Source of the DNA: JAHEJB01 sp041748175
GTDB taxonomy: Bacteria; Bacteroidota; Rhodothermia; Rhodothermales; Rubricoccaceae
Direction: 5' to 3'
Assembly (NCBI GenBank): GCA_041748175.1
Contig: JBGTDU010000087.1
Location: forward strand, 1 to 64,000
Length of the DNA: 64,000 nt
Shown here piece after piece: positions 52,574 to 60,711 of this stretch. Within the stretch, counting starts at the first letter, position 1, and each line of letters starts with the position of its first letter. Under the pieces are notes generated by a model. That model saw only the letters and a program-made list of their open reading frames with translations, searched no databases and had not been told where the DNA came from. Made by a program: the position numbers and the translations under genes.

Positions 52574-52801
52574 ATGACCACCATTCTGAAGAAAGCAATC
52601 GGCCGCCTGAAGTCTCTTCCGGAGCACGACCAGGAGCTCTACGCCCGCCAATTGCTCAAAGAAATGGACTCCGACGAGCGCTGGGACGAGCTGTTTGATC
52701 TCACGACGGACGAGCAGTGGGAAAAGATGGTAGCGGAAGCAAAGCAAGACGCCGCCGAGAACGGCACGCTGTCAATTGACGAGCTAAAGGGCGGTCTGTG
52801 A
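52574..52801 (+). CDS. antitoxin of a RelE/ParE-type pair
   Basis: A 75-residue acidic protein directly upstream of and overlapping (4 bp) a RelE/ParE-like toxin. Sequence pattern: MTTILKKAIGRLKSLPEHDQ, then RWDELFDLTTDEQWEKMV, and SIDELKGGL; the same family as 23702-23926. It has a clear AGGAG site three bases before ATG, unlike most genes in the window. It may be an addiction-module antitoxin; no DNA-binding motif is obvious. Confidence 0.75.
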   Translation: MTTILKKAIGRLKSLPEHDQELYARQLLKEMDSDERWDELFDLTTDEQWEKMVAEAKQDAAENGTLSIDELKGGL

Positions 52802-53073
52802 CCTCGCGTTTTACGAAGGGGTACGCGAAAAGCCTATCGCGCCTGCCGGACCACGCAAAGAAGCGGACAGTTAAAGCCGTGGCGTTGCTGGAACAAAACC
52901 AGCGGCACCCCGGACTCCATTTCAAAGAGATATCGAGCAAAGAAGGCGCGTGGTCGATTCGAGTGAGCAAGGACTATCGAATGGTCGGCTACCGGGCCGG
53001 AGACTCAGTAACGTGGTTTTGGGTCGGTAAACACAGTGCCTACGACAAGCTTCTTGCCCGTCTCGGGCCGTAA
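52798..53073 (+). CDS. RelE/ParE-like toxin
   Basis: A 91-residue basic protein of the RelE/ParE superfamily: MTSRFTKGYAKSLSRLPDHA (N-terminal helices), SIRVSKDYRMVGYRAGDSVT (the central RVxxxYRxxY strand pair) and VGKHSAYDKLLARL at the end, where HxxYDKLL is typical of this subgroup. Members cleave mRNA on the ribosome or poison gyrase; which applies is unknown. The GTG start overlaps the antitoxin stop (GTGA), and the gene appears intact. The pair lies between two copies of the ecsC 3' end. Confidence 0.85.
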   Translation: MTSRFTKGYAKSLSRLPDHAKKRTVKAVALLEQNQRHPGLHFKEISSKEGAWSIRVSKDYRMVGYRAGDSVTWFWVGKHSAYDKLLARLGP

Positions 53074-53086
53074 TCATTCAGCGCAA

Positions 53087-53167
53087 TACTGGTTCACCGA
53101 CCAGACGGCCAAGGCGTCCTTCATGCTTTTCCGAGCGTTGTATCTGGAAAGGAAGGAGAGGGTGTAG
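53087..53167 (+). pseudogene. duplicated 3' end of ecsC
   Basis: Encodes YWFTDQTAKASFMLFRAL then YLERKERV and a stop, identical in protein to the end of ecsC (52404-52484). The two 81-bp copies differ at nine positions, all synonymous (including TAA against TAG). There is no start codon, so this is a residual gene end located just behind the toxin gene. Confidence 0.9.
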
Positions 53168-53170
53168 TCC

Positions 53171-53695
53171 CTACTCAAACAACCCCGCATACTCCCGATA
53201 CCCCTCGGCCTCAAGCTCATCAGCCGGGATAAACCGCATCGCCGCCGAGTTCATGCAGTAGCGCAATCCAGTCGGCGGCGGGCCGTCTTCGAAGACGTGG
53301 CCGAGGTGGGAGTTTGCGCGGGTAGAGCGAATCTCGCTGCGCGTTATCCCTAACGAGCGGTCCATGTGGTTTTGCAGGTTGTCGGGCTCCAGCGGCTCCC
53401 AGAAGCTCGGCCAGCCCGTGCCGGATTCGTACTTCGTGGTGGAGCTGAACAGCGGTTCGCCTGAGACAACATCCACGTAGATGCCCTCTTCGTGGTTGTC
53501 CCAGTAATCGTTGTCGAAGGGGCGCTCGGTGCCGTCCTCCTGCGTAACGTGGTATTGCAATGGCGTGAGCACGGCTCGTAGCGAATCCAGCCGGGCCGGG
53601 TCTGGCTCGGACTGCGCGCGTGACGGCGCGCCTGAGACGCAACCGGCCAGGGCGATTAGAGCGATCAGAGCGAAGGTGACGAAGGTGGAATTCAT
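53171..53695 (-). CDS. msrB: peptide-methionine (R)-S-oxide reductase, lipoprotein form
   Basis: Reduces methionine-R-sulfoxide in oxidised proteins. The 174-residue product has a lipoprotein signal (FVTFALIALIALAGC, lipobox LAGC), so it acts outside the cytoplasm. The catalytic Cys is in GLRYCMNSAAMRF; GTGWPSFWEPL and SHLGHVFEDGPPPTG are present. The zinc-binding CxxC pairs of some MsrB forms are absent. It is transcribed after msrA with a 36-bp spacer. Confidence 0.93.
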   Translation of the reverse strand: MNSTFVTFALIALIALAGCVSGAPSRAQSEPDPARLDSLRAVLTPLQYHVTQEDGTERPFDNDYWDNHEEGIYVDVVSGEPLFSSTTKYESGTGWPSFWEPLEPDNLQNHMDRSLGITRSEIRSTRANSHLGHVFEDGPPPTGLRYCMNSAAMRFIPADELEAEGYREYAGLFE

Positions 53696-53731
53696 AGGTC
53701 TTGCCATGGTTCTTTTAGTGTGGAGTTGAAC

Positions 53732-54406
53732 TCAGTATCCGGCAACGTGAACGGCGTCCTCTGTTTTCTCATCCCCCCAGATTTCCACGAGCCGCGCATC
53801 GCGGCGGCAGCCTCTCCGGTAGGAATAGTAGCGATCCGGATCCTTCATGTAGAAGTCCTGGTGGTAGTCCTCCGCATGGTAGAAAGGCGCGGCATCCAGG
53901 ATTACCGTGCCGATGTGGGCATCAAACCGCTGTTCCACTTCATCGCGCGACGCGTCGGCGGCGGGGCGCTGGTCCGCGGTGGCGAAGATGGCCGACCGAT
54001 ACGAATCGCCTCGGTCGCAGAATTGGCCGCCGATGTCGAACGGATCGACGTTGCGCCAAAACAGATACAGGAGGTCTTCGTAGCTGAGGACATCGGAATC
54101 AAAGACAACTTGAATCACCTCGTAATGCCCCGTGCCTCCGCGCGTCACGTCGTTGTATGTGGGGTTTTCAACGTGGCCTCCCGCAAATCCTGAAACCACG
54201 CTGACGATGCCTTCGCGCCCCTCAAACGCGGTTTCGGCGCACCAGAAACAGCCCATCGCGAAGACGGCGGTATCGGGATTGGCGACGGGCTCGGTCGATG
54301 CAGACTCGGAGGGCTGAGATATTGAGGCGCTCGATCTGGTGCAACCGAGCGCCGTCAATGTGAGCAGGGTGACAACCGCGAGACAGGAAGAGAGAAGGCG
54401 ATTCAT
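53732..54406 (-). CDS. msrA: peptide-methionine (S)-S-oxide reductase, lipoprotein form
   Basis: Complements msrB by reducing the S isomer. The 224-residue protein carries a lipoprotein signal (AVVTLLTLTALGC) and the catalytic motif MGCFWCAE. VSGFAGGHVENPTYNDVTRG, TGHYEVIQVVFD and AEDYHQDFYMKD complete the family pattern; the DYHQDFY and ending RYYSYRRGCR are normal. It heads a two-gene extracytoplasmic repair operon. Two starts (54418 or 54406) differ by four residues. Confidence 0.93.
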   Translation of the reverse strand: MNRLLSSCLAVVTLLTLTALGCTRSSASISQPSESASTEPVANPDTAVFAMGCFWCAETAFEGREGIVSVVSGFAGGHVENPTYNDVTRGGTGHYEVIQVVFDSDVLSYEDLLYLFWRNVDPFDIGGQFCDRGDSYRSAIFATADQRPAADASRDEVEQRFDAHIGTVILDAAPFYHAEDYHQDFYMKDPDRYYSYRRGCRRDARLVEIWGDEKTEDAVHVAGY

Positions 54407-54582
54407 ATACGGAGGCATTGTGAGCGATGAAGACGAAACGGAGTCTGCGTCGCCACTGTTTCGTTGATTCGCCCGATTGGCCGTAACGGTTGTATCACAA
54501 CGAAGTGAACGAACCGCGAAAGCACATCGCGATTGTTCTCCGAGGATTGCCCGAACGTCGCTCGGATGGCACCTACCTTTAA

Positions 54583-54600
54583 CACGTCACACGTCACACT
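54583..54600. repeat. short tandem repeat before der
   Basis: CACGTCACACGTCACACT, two and a half copies of an 8-bp unit (ACGTCACA), ending eight bases before the der start codon. Confidence 0.55.
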
Positions 54601-54607
54601 TAAAAGA

Positions 54608-55912
54608 ATGCCCCTTGTCGCCATCGTCGGTCGGCCCAATGTGGGCAAGAGCACGCTGTTCAACCGTTTGACTGAGCGGCGGCAGGCCATCGTCCACGAC
54701 GAGCCCGGGGTCACGCGCGACAGGATCTACGGCGAGGTCGAGTGGACGGGCGTTGAGTTCGACATCGTCGATACGGGCGGCTTCGTGCCCCGCTCGGAAG
54801 AGCGGTTCGAGGCCGCCATACGTGAACAGGTCATGCTCACGTTGGAGGAAGCTGACGTCATTCTTTTCGTGGTGGACACCGAGGTCGGCATTACGGATCT
54901 CGACCAGGAAGTGGCCGACAGGCTGCGGAGGGCAAAGCAGCCGGTGTTCGTTGTCGCCAACAAGAGTGACAACACGCCGAGAAAGCTTGAGGCCGCGGAG
55001 TTTTACAGCCTCGGTTTCGAGCACGTCTTCCCACTGAGCGCCATCAACGGAACGGGAACGGGCGATTTTCTCGACGCCGTGGTCGGAGCCCTTCCATCGA
55101 AGAAGCGGGACCAGGAAGTGGACGACGCGCCACGCATCGCATTCATCGGGAGGCCGAATGTTGGCAAATCATCCCTCACCAACCAACTCCTCGGGAACTT
55201 GCGGACCATTGTGACAGAGATTCCGGGGACGACGCGTGATCCGGTGGACGCCAGAATGGAATACAACGAGCAGGAAATCGTGCTGGTCGACACCGCCGGC
55301 CTGCGACGCAAAGCCCGCGTTCGCGAAAACATCGAGTTCTATTCGATGCTGCGTACCGAGCGCGCCATCCAACACTGCGATGTGGCGGTGCTTCTTATCG
55401 ACGCCACGGTTGGCCTTGAAGCGCAAGATGCACGCGTCATCGACGAAGCCGAACAAATGAAAAAGGGCCTTGTCATCGCGGTGAACAAGTGGGATCTCAT
55501 GGACAAGGAAACGAACACTGCCCGTGATTTCACCAATCAAATCCACGATCGCCTGGGTTTGCTCGCGTATGTACCGGTCGTTTTCATCTCCGCACTGACT
55601 GGCCAGCGCGCGACGAAGGTGTTGGACATTGCCCTTGCGGTCCACGCGGAGCGCCTGAAACGAATCGCCACGCCCAGGCTCAACGACGTGATACAGGCTG
55701 CGGTCAAGGCCCAGTACCCACCGAGTTACCGCGGCCAGTATGTCAAGATAAATTACGCCGCGCAAGTGCGCGATCGGCCGCCGGTGTTCGCCATCTTCTC
55801 GAACTACCCGAAGGGCGTAAACGAATCGTATCGGCGCTATCTGGAAAACCGTATCCGCGATGCGTTCGGGTTCGAGGGAGTCCCACTTACGCTGTCGTTC
55901 AAGAAGAAGTGA
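54608..55912 (+). CDS. der: ribosome biogenesis GTPase Der (EngA)
   Basis: A 434-residue GTPase needed for 50S subunit assembly. Two tandem G domains are visible: G1 GRPNVGKST at 8-16 with DTGGF and NKSDN, and a second GRPNVGKSS near residue 180 with DTAGLRRKARV and NKWDL; a C-terminal KH-like domain follows (RYLENRIRDAFGFEGVPLTL). ATG 54608 (MPLVAIVGRPNVGKS) is the standard start. It is transcribed towards nuoI, with 70 bp between them. Confidence 0.96.
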   Translation: MPLVAIVGRPNVGKSTLFNRLTERRQAIVHDEPGVTRDRIYGEVEWTGVEFDIVDTGGFVPRSEERFEAAIREQVMLTLEEADVILFVVDTEVGITDLDQEVADRLRRAKQPVFVVANKSDNTPRKLEAAEFYSLGFEHVFPLSAINGTGTGDFLDAVVGALPSKKRDQEVDDAPRIAFIGRPNVGKSSLTNQLLGNLRTIVTEIPGTTRDPVDARMEYNEQEIVLVDTAGLRRKARVRENIEFYSMLRTERAIQHCDVAVLLIDATVGLEAQDARVIDEAEQMKKGLVIAVNKWDLMDKETNTARDFTNQIHDRLGLLAYVPVVFISALTGQRATKVLDIALAVHAERLKRIATPRLNDVIQAAVKAQYPPSYRGQYVKINYAAQVRDRPPVFAIFSNYPKGVNESYRRYLENRIRDAFGFEGVPLTLSFKKK

Positions 55913-55982
55913 GCGATTCCCGGGTGCCGAGCGGTCGGCCACGCTCCGTATCTTGCCTCACCAGGAGATCTCACTGAACACC

Positions 55983-56603
55983 ATGGCTGGAACATCCATC
56001 AATAGCGCAAAGCCGAACGAACGGACGCTCAATTTTTGGGAGCGCCTTTATTTGCCCGAGATTTTCAAGGGCCTGAAGTACTCGGCGAGCAAGATGAAGC
56101 TGCCGACGTACTCCTTCGCGTACCCAGAGGAGCAATTCTATCCGCCCGATTCGTACCGCGGTCGTCCGGTTTTAGTGGAAGAGGAGGGGCGCCCTCGCTG
56201 CGTGGCGTGCGGCCTCTGTGCTCGAAGTTGCCCGCCATTGGCGATCTCAATGCAGGCGCACGAAGTAAATGACGACATCAAGGAGCGCGAGCCCGAGTGG
56301 TTCGAGATCAACATGCTCCGCTGCATCTACTGCGGATTCTGCGAAGAAGTCTGCCCGGAAGAGGCCATCGTCATGTCGAAAGAATACGACCTCACGTTCC
56401 AGCATCGGGACGAGGCGATCTTTGACATGGAGCGATTGATGGTGCCAAAGGAACGGCTCAAGGATCGGCTTGATTTCCTCGAGGCGCGGCGCAACGGCCA
56501 GTTCGGTGAAAAGTGGGACCACAAGAAGTCCAACAACATCCACATGCTTCGAAACCGGTTGGACTACGCCAAGGCACTTTCCTTGGAGGGCGCGGACGCG
56601 TAA
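55983..56603 (+). CDS. nuoI: NADH-quinone oxidoreductase subunit I
   Basis: A 206-residue peripheral complex I subunit that carries two [4Fe-4S] clusters, with the ferredoxin-type motifs CVACGLCARSCPP and CIYCGFCEEVCPE. An N-terminal amphipathic segment (LPEIFKGLKYSASKMKL) contacts the membrane arm. No other nuo gene is adjacent, although nuoH usually precedes nuoI. Dispersed complex I genes are known for Rhodothermus. A nuoH 3' remnant is found at 21830-21961. Confidence 0.94.
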   Translation: MAGTSINSAKPNERTLNFWERLYLPEIFKGLKYSASKMKLPTYSFAYPEEQFYPPDSYRGRPVLVEEEGRPRCVACGLCARSCPPLAISMQAHEVNDDIKEREPEWFEINMLRCIYCGFCEEVCPEEAIVMSKEYDLTFQHRDEAIFDMERLMVPKERLKDRLDFLEARRNGQFGEKWDHKKSNNIHMLRNRLDYAKALSLEGADA

Positions 56604-56665
56604 GGCCCCGGTCGTTTTCCGTGTAGCATCGTGCGCCTTGAAAGAAACAGGCAACACACAATAGA

Positions 56666-57199
56666 ATGGATGTCGACCTTAATCAGTATGCTGCCGCCGT
56701 CAGCGATCCTGAAACGCTTCGGATTCGTCGTGAGGCGCTGATCGACCAGTTGGGATGGCTGTCCGACGAAGCGAGGGCGCTGGAACCGATGCTTTCGGAA
56801 TTGCCGGCGTGGGCGGTGGATCAGGCTCCCCTGCCGGGCGATCTCACCGTAAAGCAGACGCTTGCCCACCTGAGCGCTTTGGATGAGGACATCTACCCAA
56901 AGTGGATAGAACAGCTCGTTGCAGAAGAGTCGCCGATCATGCCTGAGGCCAACGTCGAGGAGGATCCCGCCGCTAACGCGCGCGACCTCGTGGAGCTACT
57001 GAACGCGGTGCGGGAAAGACGGGATGCTCTCGTCACGATGATTCAAGCCGTCCCGGAATCCGAATGGACGCGAAAATCCACGCTGGCCAAAGACGAAGTC
57101 GACTTGTTCGATCTTGCCCTGCTCGTCGTTCGCCATGACGCCGACTGCTTGCGAAACCTGGCGTATCGGCTTCATGAAGCCGATTTGGGCGGCGAGTAA
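56666..57199 (+). CDS. DinB-like superfamily protein
   Basis: A 177-residue four-helix-bundle protein. Segments RREALIDQLGWLSDEARALE, GDLTVKQTLAHLSALDEDIY and RHDADCLRNLAYRLHEADLG fit the DinB/DUF664 pattern, in which three His often bind a metal; here His85 or so and RHD are the visible candidates. Function unknown; relatives include thiol-dependent transferases. It follows nuoI by 62 bp. Confidence 0.65.
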   Translation: MDVDLNQYAAAVSDPETLRIRREALIDQLGWLSDEARALEPMLSELPAWAVDQAPLPGDLTVKQTLAHLSALDEDIYPKWIEQLVAEESPIMPEANVEEDPAANARDLVELLNAVRERRDALVTMIQAVPESEWTRKSTLAKDEVDLFDLALLVVRHDADCLRNLAYRLHEADLGGE

Positions 57200-57334
57200 A
57201 AGCAGACCATTCCCTAACTCAAGCACCGCCCGTTGGCATTTTGTTGACAGTGTGTGCCAGACGGGTGACACTCATAAGGGCTAGATTGACCGCAGCGGAT
57301 AATCCGTCATAGACCTCGTCACCACGATCCAGGC

Positions 57335-58399
57335 ATGGCTTCAAAGACCGGTGCCACCTACAACGACCTCGCGAGCGCATTTCGGCAAGGCCGATTCCAG
57401 CCCCTGTATTTTTTTTGTGGGGACGAAGGTTTTCTGATGGACGAGTTGCAAACGCTGCTCATTGAGCACGCCTTGCAGCCGCATGAGCGGGATTTCAATC
57501 TGGAGATCGTCCATGGCCCGGAAGCCACTACCTCGGAGGTGCTCTCGATCTGTTCAGCGCTACCAATGATGGCGGAGCGACGCGTCGTTGTCGTCCGCAA
57601 CTTTGAGTTGATGGACGAAAGGGACCCTAAGCGCAAACTTCCCTTCAAGGAGTATGCAGAGCGCCCCAATCCAGCGGTCGTCGTTTTGTTGCTGTGCAAC
57701 GGTAGACCAAACCCCTCCTACAACCCCTATCGTGCCCTGAAAAAGCATGCTGTCTGGGCCGAATTCAAGACGCTATACGACGATAAGCTGCCCGGCTGGA
57801 TTAATTCGCGATTGAAGGCCCGCGGTTTTCAATCGCAGGGTGGCGCGTCACAGATGATCGCCGAGGCTGTCGGACCCGAACTCCGCACGACAGCGCATGA
57901 AGTCGACAAGCTGATCGCTTTCGTCGGTGACCGGAGGATGATTACAGAAGACGATGTTGTTTTTGCGGCGGGTCACTCACGCGAGCACAATGTCTTCGAG
58001 CTGCAAAGAGCCATCGGTCTGGGTCAGCTTACGCGTTCGCTTTCCATTGCCACTACATTGCTCGTAGGAGCTTCCAATCGGCCGGGCGAGGCGCTAATGA
58101 TCGTCTCTGTGCTCGTGAGCTATTTCACCAAGCTTTGGAAACTGACATCCTGTCTGGACAACAGGATGCCCGAGACAGAGATGGCGGGCCACGTTGGAGT
58201 GCATCCATACTTCCTGGGCGAGTACTTGCGCGCGTTGCGCGTCGTCAAGCGCAGCGCAATTCAACGTGCCTTTGACGCCCTTCTTGCCGCCGATGTGGAA
58301 TTGAAAGGAGGCTCAGCCCGAGACGAACGCCTTATCCTGACGCTCGCGTTAAGGCGTCTCAGCATGCATGGTCTGCCCGTTTCTGCAACCCGGACTTGA
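57335..58399 (+). CDS. holA: DNA polymerase III subunit delta
   Basis: A 354-residue clamp-loader subunit that opens the beta sliding clamp. The pattern is typical: YFFCGDEGFLMDELQTLLIE at the start, LPMMAERRVVVVRNFELM (domain I), EFKTLYDDKLPGWINSRLKA, LRTTAHEVDKLIAFVGDRRM (domain II) and a C-terminal helical collar. No nucleotide-binding P-loop is present, as expected for delta. It is encoded alone. Confidence 0.92.
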   Translation: MASKTGATYNDLASAFRQGRFQPLYFFCGDEGFLMDELQTLLIEHALQPHERDFNLEIVHGPEATTSEVLSICSALPMMAERRVVVVRNFELMDERDPKRKLPFKEYAERPNPAVVVLLLCNGRPNPSYNPYRALKKHAVWAEFKTLYDDKLPGWINSRLKARGFQSQGGASQMIAEAVGPELRTTAHEVDKLIAFVGDRRMITEDDVVFAAGHSREHNVFELQRAIGLGQLTRSLSIATTLLVGASNRPGEALMIVSVLVSYFTKLWKLTSCLDNRMPETEMAGHVGVHPYFLGEYLRALRVVKRSAIQRAFDALLAADVELKGGSARDERLILTLALRRLSMHGLPVSATRT

Positions 58400-58550
58400 T
58401 TCTTTCGTGACGTACTAATCTGCCCAATGCCATTGTTTACCCGATAATTCGGGCACGGTCCTTGACATTTAGGGCCAACCTGACAGAGTTTCGTTTCGGG
58501 ACGGACGACTCGCAATCTTTCCGCTCCACCTGCCAATTAGAGGTGCCTAG

Positions 58551-59213
58551 ATGCCGACCACGCTGAAAAAGCAAACTTTCACCAAGGCCTCCCACTCACG
58601 GTCAAACGCCAACAAACACTACGATGCCCTCGTTCAGATGACCGACGAGGATCTGATGTCGCAGTTTCAGGCGGGCACGGTCGAAGCGTTCGATATCCTT
58701 GTCAGCCGGTACAAGGATCCACTGACCAACTATATTTATCGCTTCCTCGGCGATATGAAGGAGTGCGAAGATCTCCTCCAGGAGACCTTCCTTCGCGTGT
58801 ACCGCAACCGCCACTCGTATCGGCGGATTGCCAAGTTCTCTACGTGGCTCTACACTATCGCGGGCAACCTCGCGCGTTCGGAGTACCGCAAGCGAAAGCG
58901 CCGCCGCGTGTACTCACTGCAGTCGGTCAACCGCGACGACGAGGAATACGAGGTGGAGATTCCGGACGAAACGTTCTTGCCGGACACGCACACCGAGAGC
59001 ACAATCCAGGATCGCCACATCCAGGAGGCGCTCAAGCAGATTCCGGAAGAGTTTCGTGAGGTCGTCGTTTTGCGCGATGTTCAGCAGCTTGCTTACGAGG
59101 AGATTGCCGAGATCACCGGCCTGCCAATGGGCACCGTCAAGAGCCGCATTAATCGCGGCCGGACGAAGCTGCAAGGGCTCCTAAAAGACGTCTACACGCC
59201 GACCTCGGACTGA
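58551..59213 (+). CDS. ECF-type RNA polymerase sigma factor
   Basis: A 220-residue sigma-70 family protein: region 2 (AFDILVSRYKDPLTNYIYRF, ECEDLLQETFLRVYRNRHSY, FSTWLYTIAGNLARSEYRKR) and region 4 (IPEEFREVVVLRDVQQLAYE, EIAEITGLPMGTVKSRINRG). An N-terminal extension of about 35 basic residues precedes region 2. No anti-sigma gene lies downstream (tRNA-Val follows), so it is probably controlled another way or constitutive; Bacteroidota often use such a factor as a general stress sigma. Confidence 0.92.
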   Translation: MPTTLKKQTFTKASHSRSNANKHYDALVQMTDEDLMSQFQAGTVEAFDILVSRYKDPLTNYIYRFLGDMKECEDLLQETFLRVYRNRHSYRRIAKFSTWLYTIAGNLARSEYRKRKRRRVYSLQSVNRDDEEYEVEIPDETFLPDTHTESTIQDRHIQEALKQIPEEFREVVVLRDVQQLAYEEIAEITGLPMGTVKSRINRGRTKLQGLLKDVYTPTSD

Positions 59214-59237
59214 CCGGCACTACATATCGAGGACTCC

Positions 59238-59269
59238 GAAACGGCTTCGCTGCAAAGCGGGGCCGTTTC
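59238..59269 (+). terminator. hairpin after the ECF sigma gene
   Basis: GAAACGGC (59238-59245) pairs with GCCGTTTC (59262-59269) 25 bp after the stop. Only a short T-containing stretch follows (TGCTT), so it is a weak or partial terminator. Confidence 0.5.
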
Positions 59270-59345
59270 TGCTTGAGAGGAAAGCAGTCCGGTCCGCATC
59301 CTTGCGACCGATTGGCGGGGCGCAGTACCTTCTGCTCCCCATTTT

Positions 59346-59419
59346 GGGCCCTTAGCTCAGCGGTTCAGAGCGCTCGCCTCACACGCGAGAGGTCACAGGT
59401 TCGAATCCCGTAGGGCCCA
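59346..59419 (+). tRNA. tRNA-Val (anticodon CAC)
   Basis: A 74-nt cloverleaf: acceptor stem GGGCCCT with AGGGCCC, D arm TAGCTCAGCGGTTCAGAGCG, anticodon stem CTCGC/GCGAG with loop CTCACAC (anticodon CAC, reading GTG), T arm ACAGG-TTCGAAT-CCCGT and discriminator A. The 3' CCA is not encoded. Confidence 0.96.
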
Positions 59420-59704
59420 CGGTTGGATTTTGGGACGTGGGCATCTTGCGGGGAGGGCGGTGGCGTATCTCCGTCCAGGGATGCCCGTGGGATCGTTCCT
59501 GATGCCGCTAGCCCCTGCTCCGTGGCACCGCATTTGCCAAACCGTTGGAGGCGTCTTTGCGGTACCGAACAGCCAATCAACCCCTTTTGGTGGAACACCT
59601 GGTTGACGCGCACTGCGCTTGAAGTGTCTCACTTGCGGAGGCGACCTTAGGTCCTGCTATCGACCCGGTCCGCCTTGCAATTAATTCCCCCTTTCCCGCA
59701 CCCC
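59420..59704. other. 285-bp stretch between tRNA-Val and the DUF2520 gene
   Basis: No gene, repeat or clear regulatory element was recognised here. Open frames on both strands are GC-driven and match nothing I know. Confidence 0.4.
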
Positions 59705-60658
59705 ATGCCGGTCTATGCGTCGGCGTTCAAAGAGGCCAGGCCTCCGGTAGCCGTCGTGGGCGCGGGAGCAATGGGTCGTGCGCTCGCGCTCCGGTTGGTA
59801 GATCGGGGTTATTCGGTAAAGGCGGTGCTCAGCCAGACGAAGGGGCACGCCGCCGAGGTGGCCAGGGCAGTCGGTGCGGAAATAGGGTCCGATGATTTTT
59901 CAGCGCTTCCGTCTGATGTCCGCCTCGTGGTAATTGCCGTCAGGGATTCAGTGCTGGCCGATGTCGCAGAACTCTTGACCGGTGTGGCTCATGCATGGCG
60001 GGAGACGGTTATCGTGCATACATCCGGCGCACTCCCGGCATCCACGCTTGACCCACTCGCGCAAGAAGGCGCCGCGACTGTCTCGTTCCATCCCCTCCAG
60101 ACGGTGACTCGATTCAGCGGACCGGATGCGTTGGACAATGCCTATGTCGGACTCGAAGGAGACGAACGGTCTGTCGCCGCCGGCATCGAACTTGTCGTGA
60201 GCCTGGGGATGCGCTATGTCGTCCTGCCGAAGGACGCCAAGGCACGCTACCATCTCGCGGCAACGATGGCCTCGAACTTTTTCGTGACGCTAATGGGAAT
60301 GGTGCAGGAGGTGCTCGTGTCTCTTGACATCAACCGGGAGGACGGTTTTGCGATGATGGAACCACTCCTCCGAGGCACGCTGGATAGCCTCGCGTCCTCA
60401 TCGCCGGAAGAAGCCCTGACTGGCCCGGTTGTTCGTGGCGACTTCCAGACCCTTCGAACGCACGGAGAGGCTCTGCGTCAGCATCTTCCTCAGCTTGTCC
60501 CAGCGTACGCCGCGCTAACCGTTGAAGCCATCCGCCTCGCCGTACGAAGCGGTAAGCTCGATCCGAAGCGCGCTGAGGACCTGCTAGGGCTGATGCAGCG
60601 CTTGGTTACAACGCCGCTTCCCCAAGGCGTCGCGGACCAGGGACCCATCAACATTTAA
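59705..60658 (+). CDS. DUF2520-containing Rossmann-fold protein
   Basis: A 317-residue protein with an N-terminal dinucleotide-binding fold (VAVVGAGAMGRALALRLVD), IAVRDSVLADVAELL and HTSGALPAS, and a helical C-terminal DUF2520 domain (YHLAATMASNFFVTLMGM). It resembles F420-dependent NADP reductases and pyrroline-carboxylate reductases, but the reaction is not known. ATG 59705 is chosen; 59675 would add ten residues. It is encoded just before lysS. Confidence 0.8.
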   Translation: MPVYASAFKEARPPVAVVGAGAMGRALALRLVDRGYSVKAVLSQTKGHAAEVARAVGAEIGSDDFSALPSDVRLVVIAVRDSVLADVAELLTGVAHAWRETVIVHTSGALPASTLDPLAQEGAATVSFHPLQTVTRFSGPDALDNAYVGLEGDERSVAAGIELVVSLGMRYVVLPKDAKARYHLAATMASNFFVTLMGMVQEVLVSLDINREDGFAMMEPLLRGTLDSLASSSPEEALTGPVVRGDFQTLRTHGEALRQHLPQLVPAYAALTVEAIRLAVRSGKLDPKRAEDLLGLMQRLVTTPLPQGVADQGPINI

Positions 60659-60711
60659 TCGCGCAGAAATGGGCCGGGCGGTAGTTTGAGGGCCATTCAA
60701 ACTAGGCCCTT

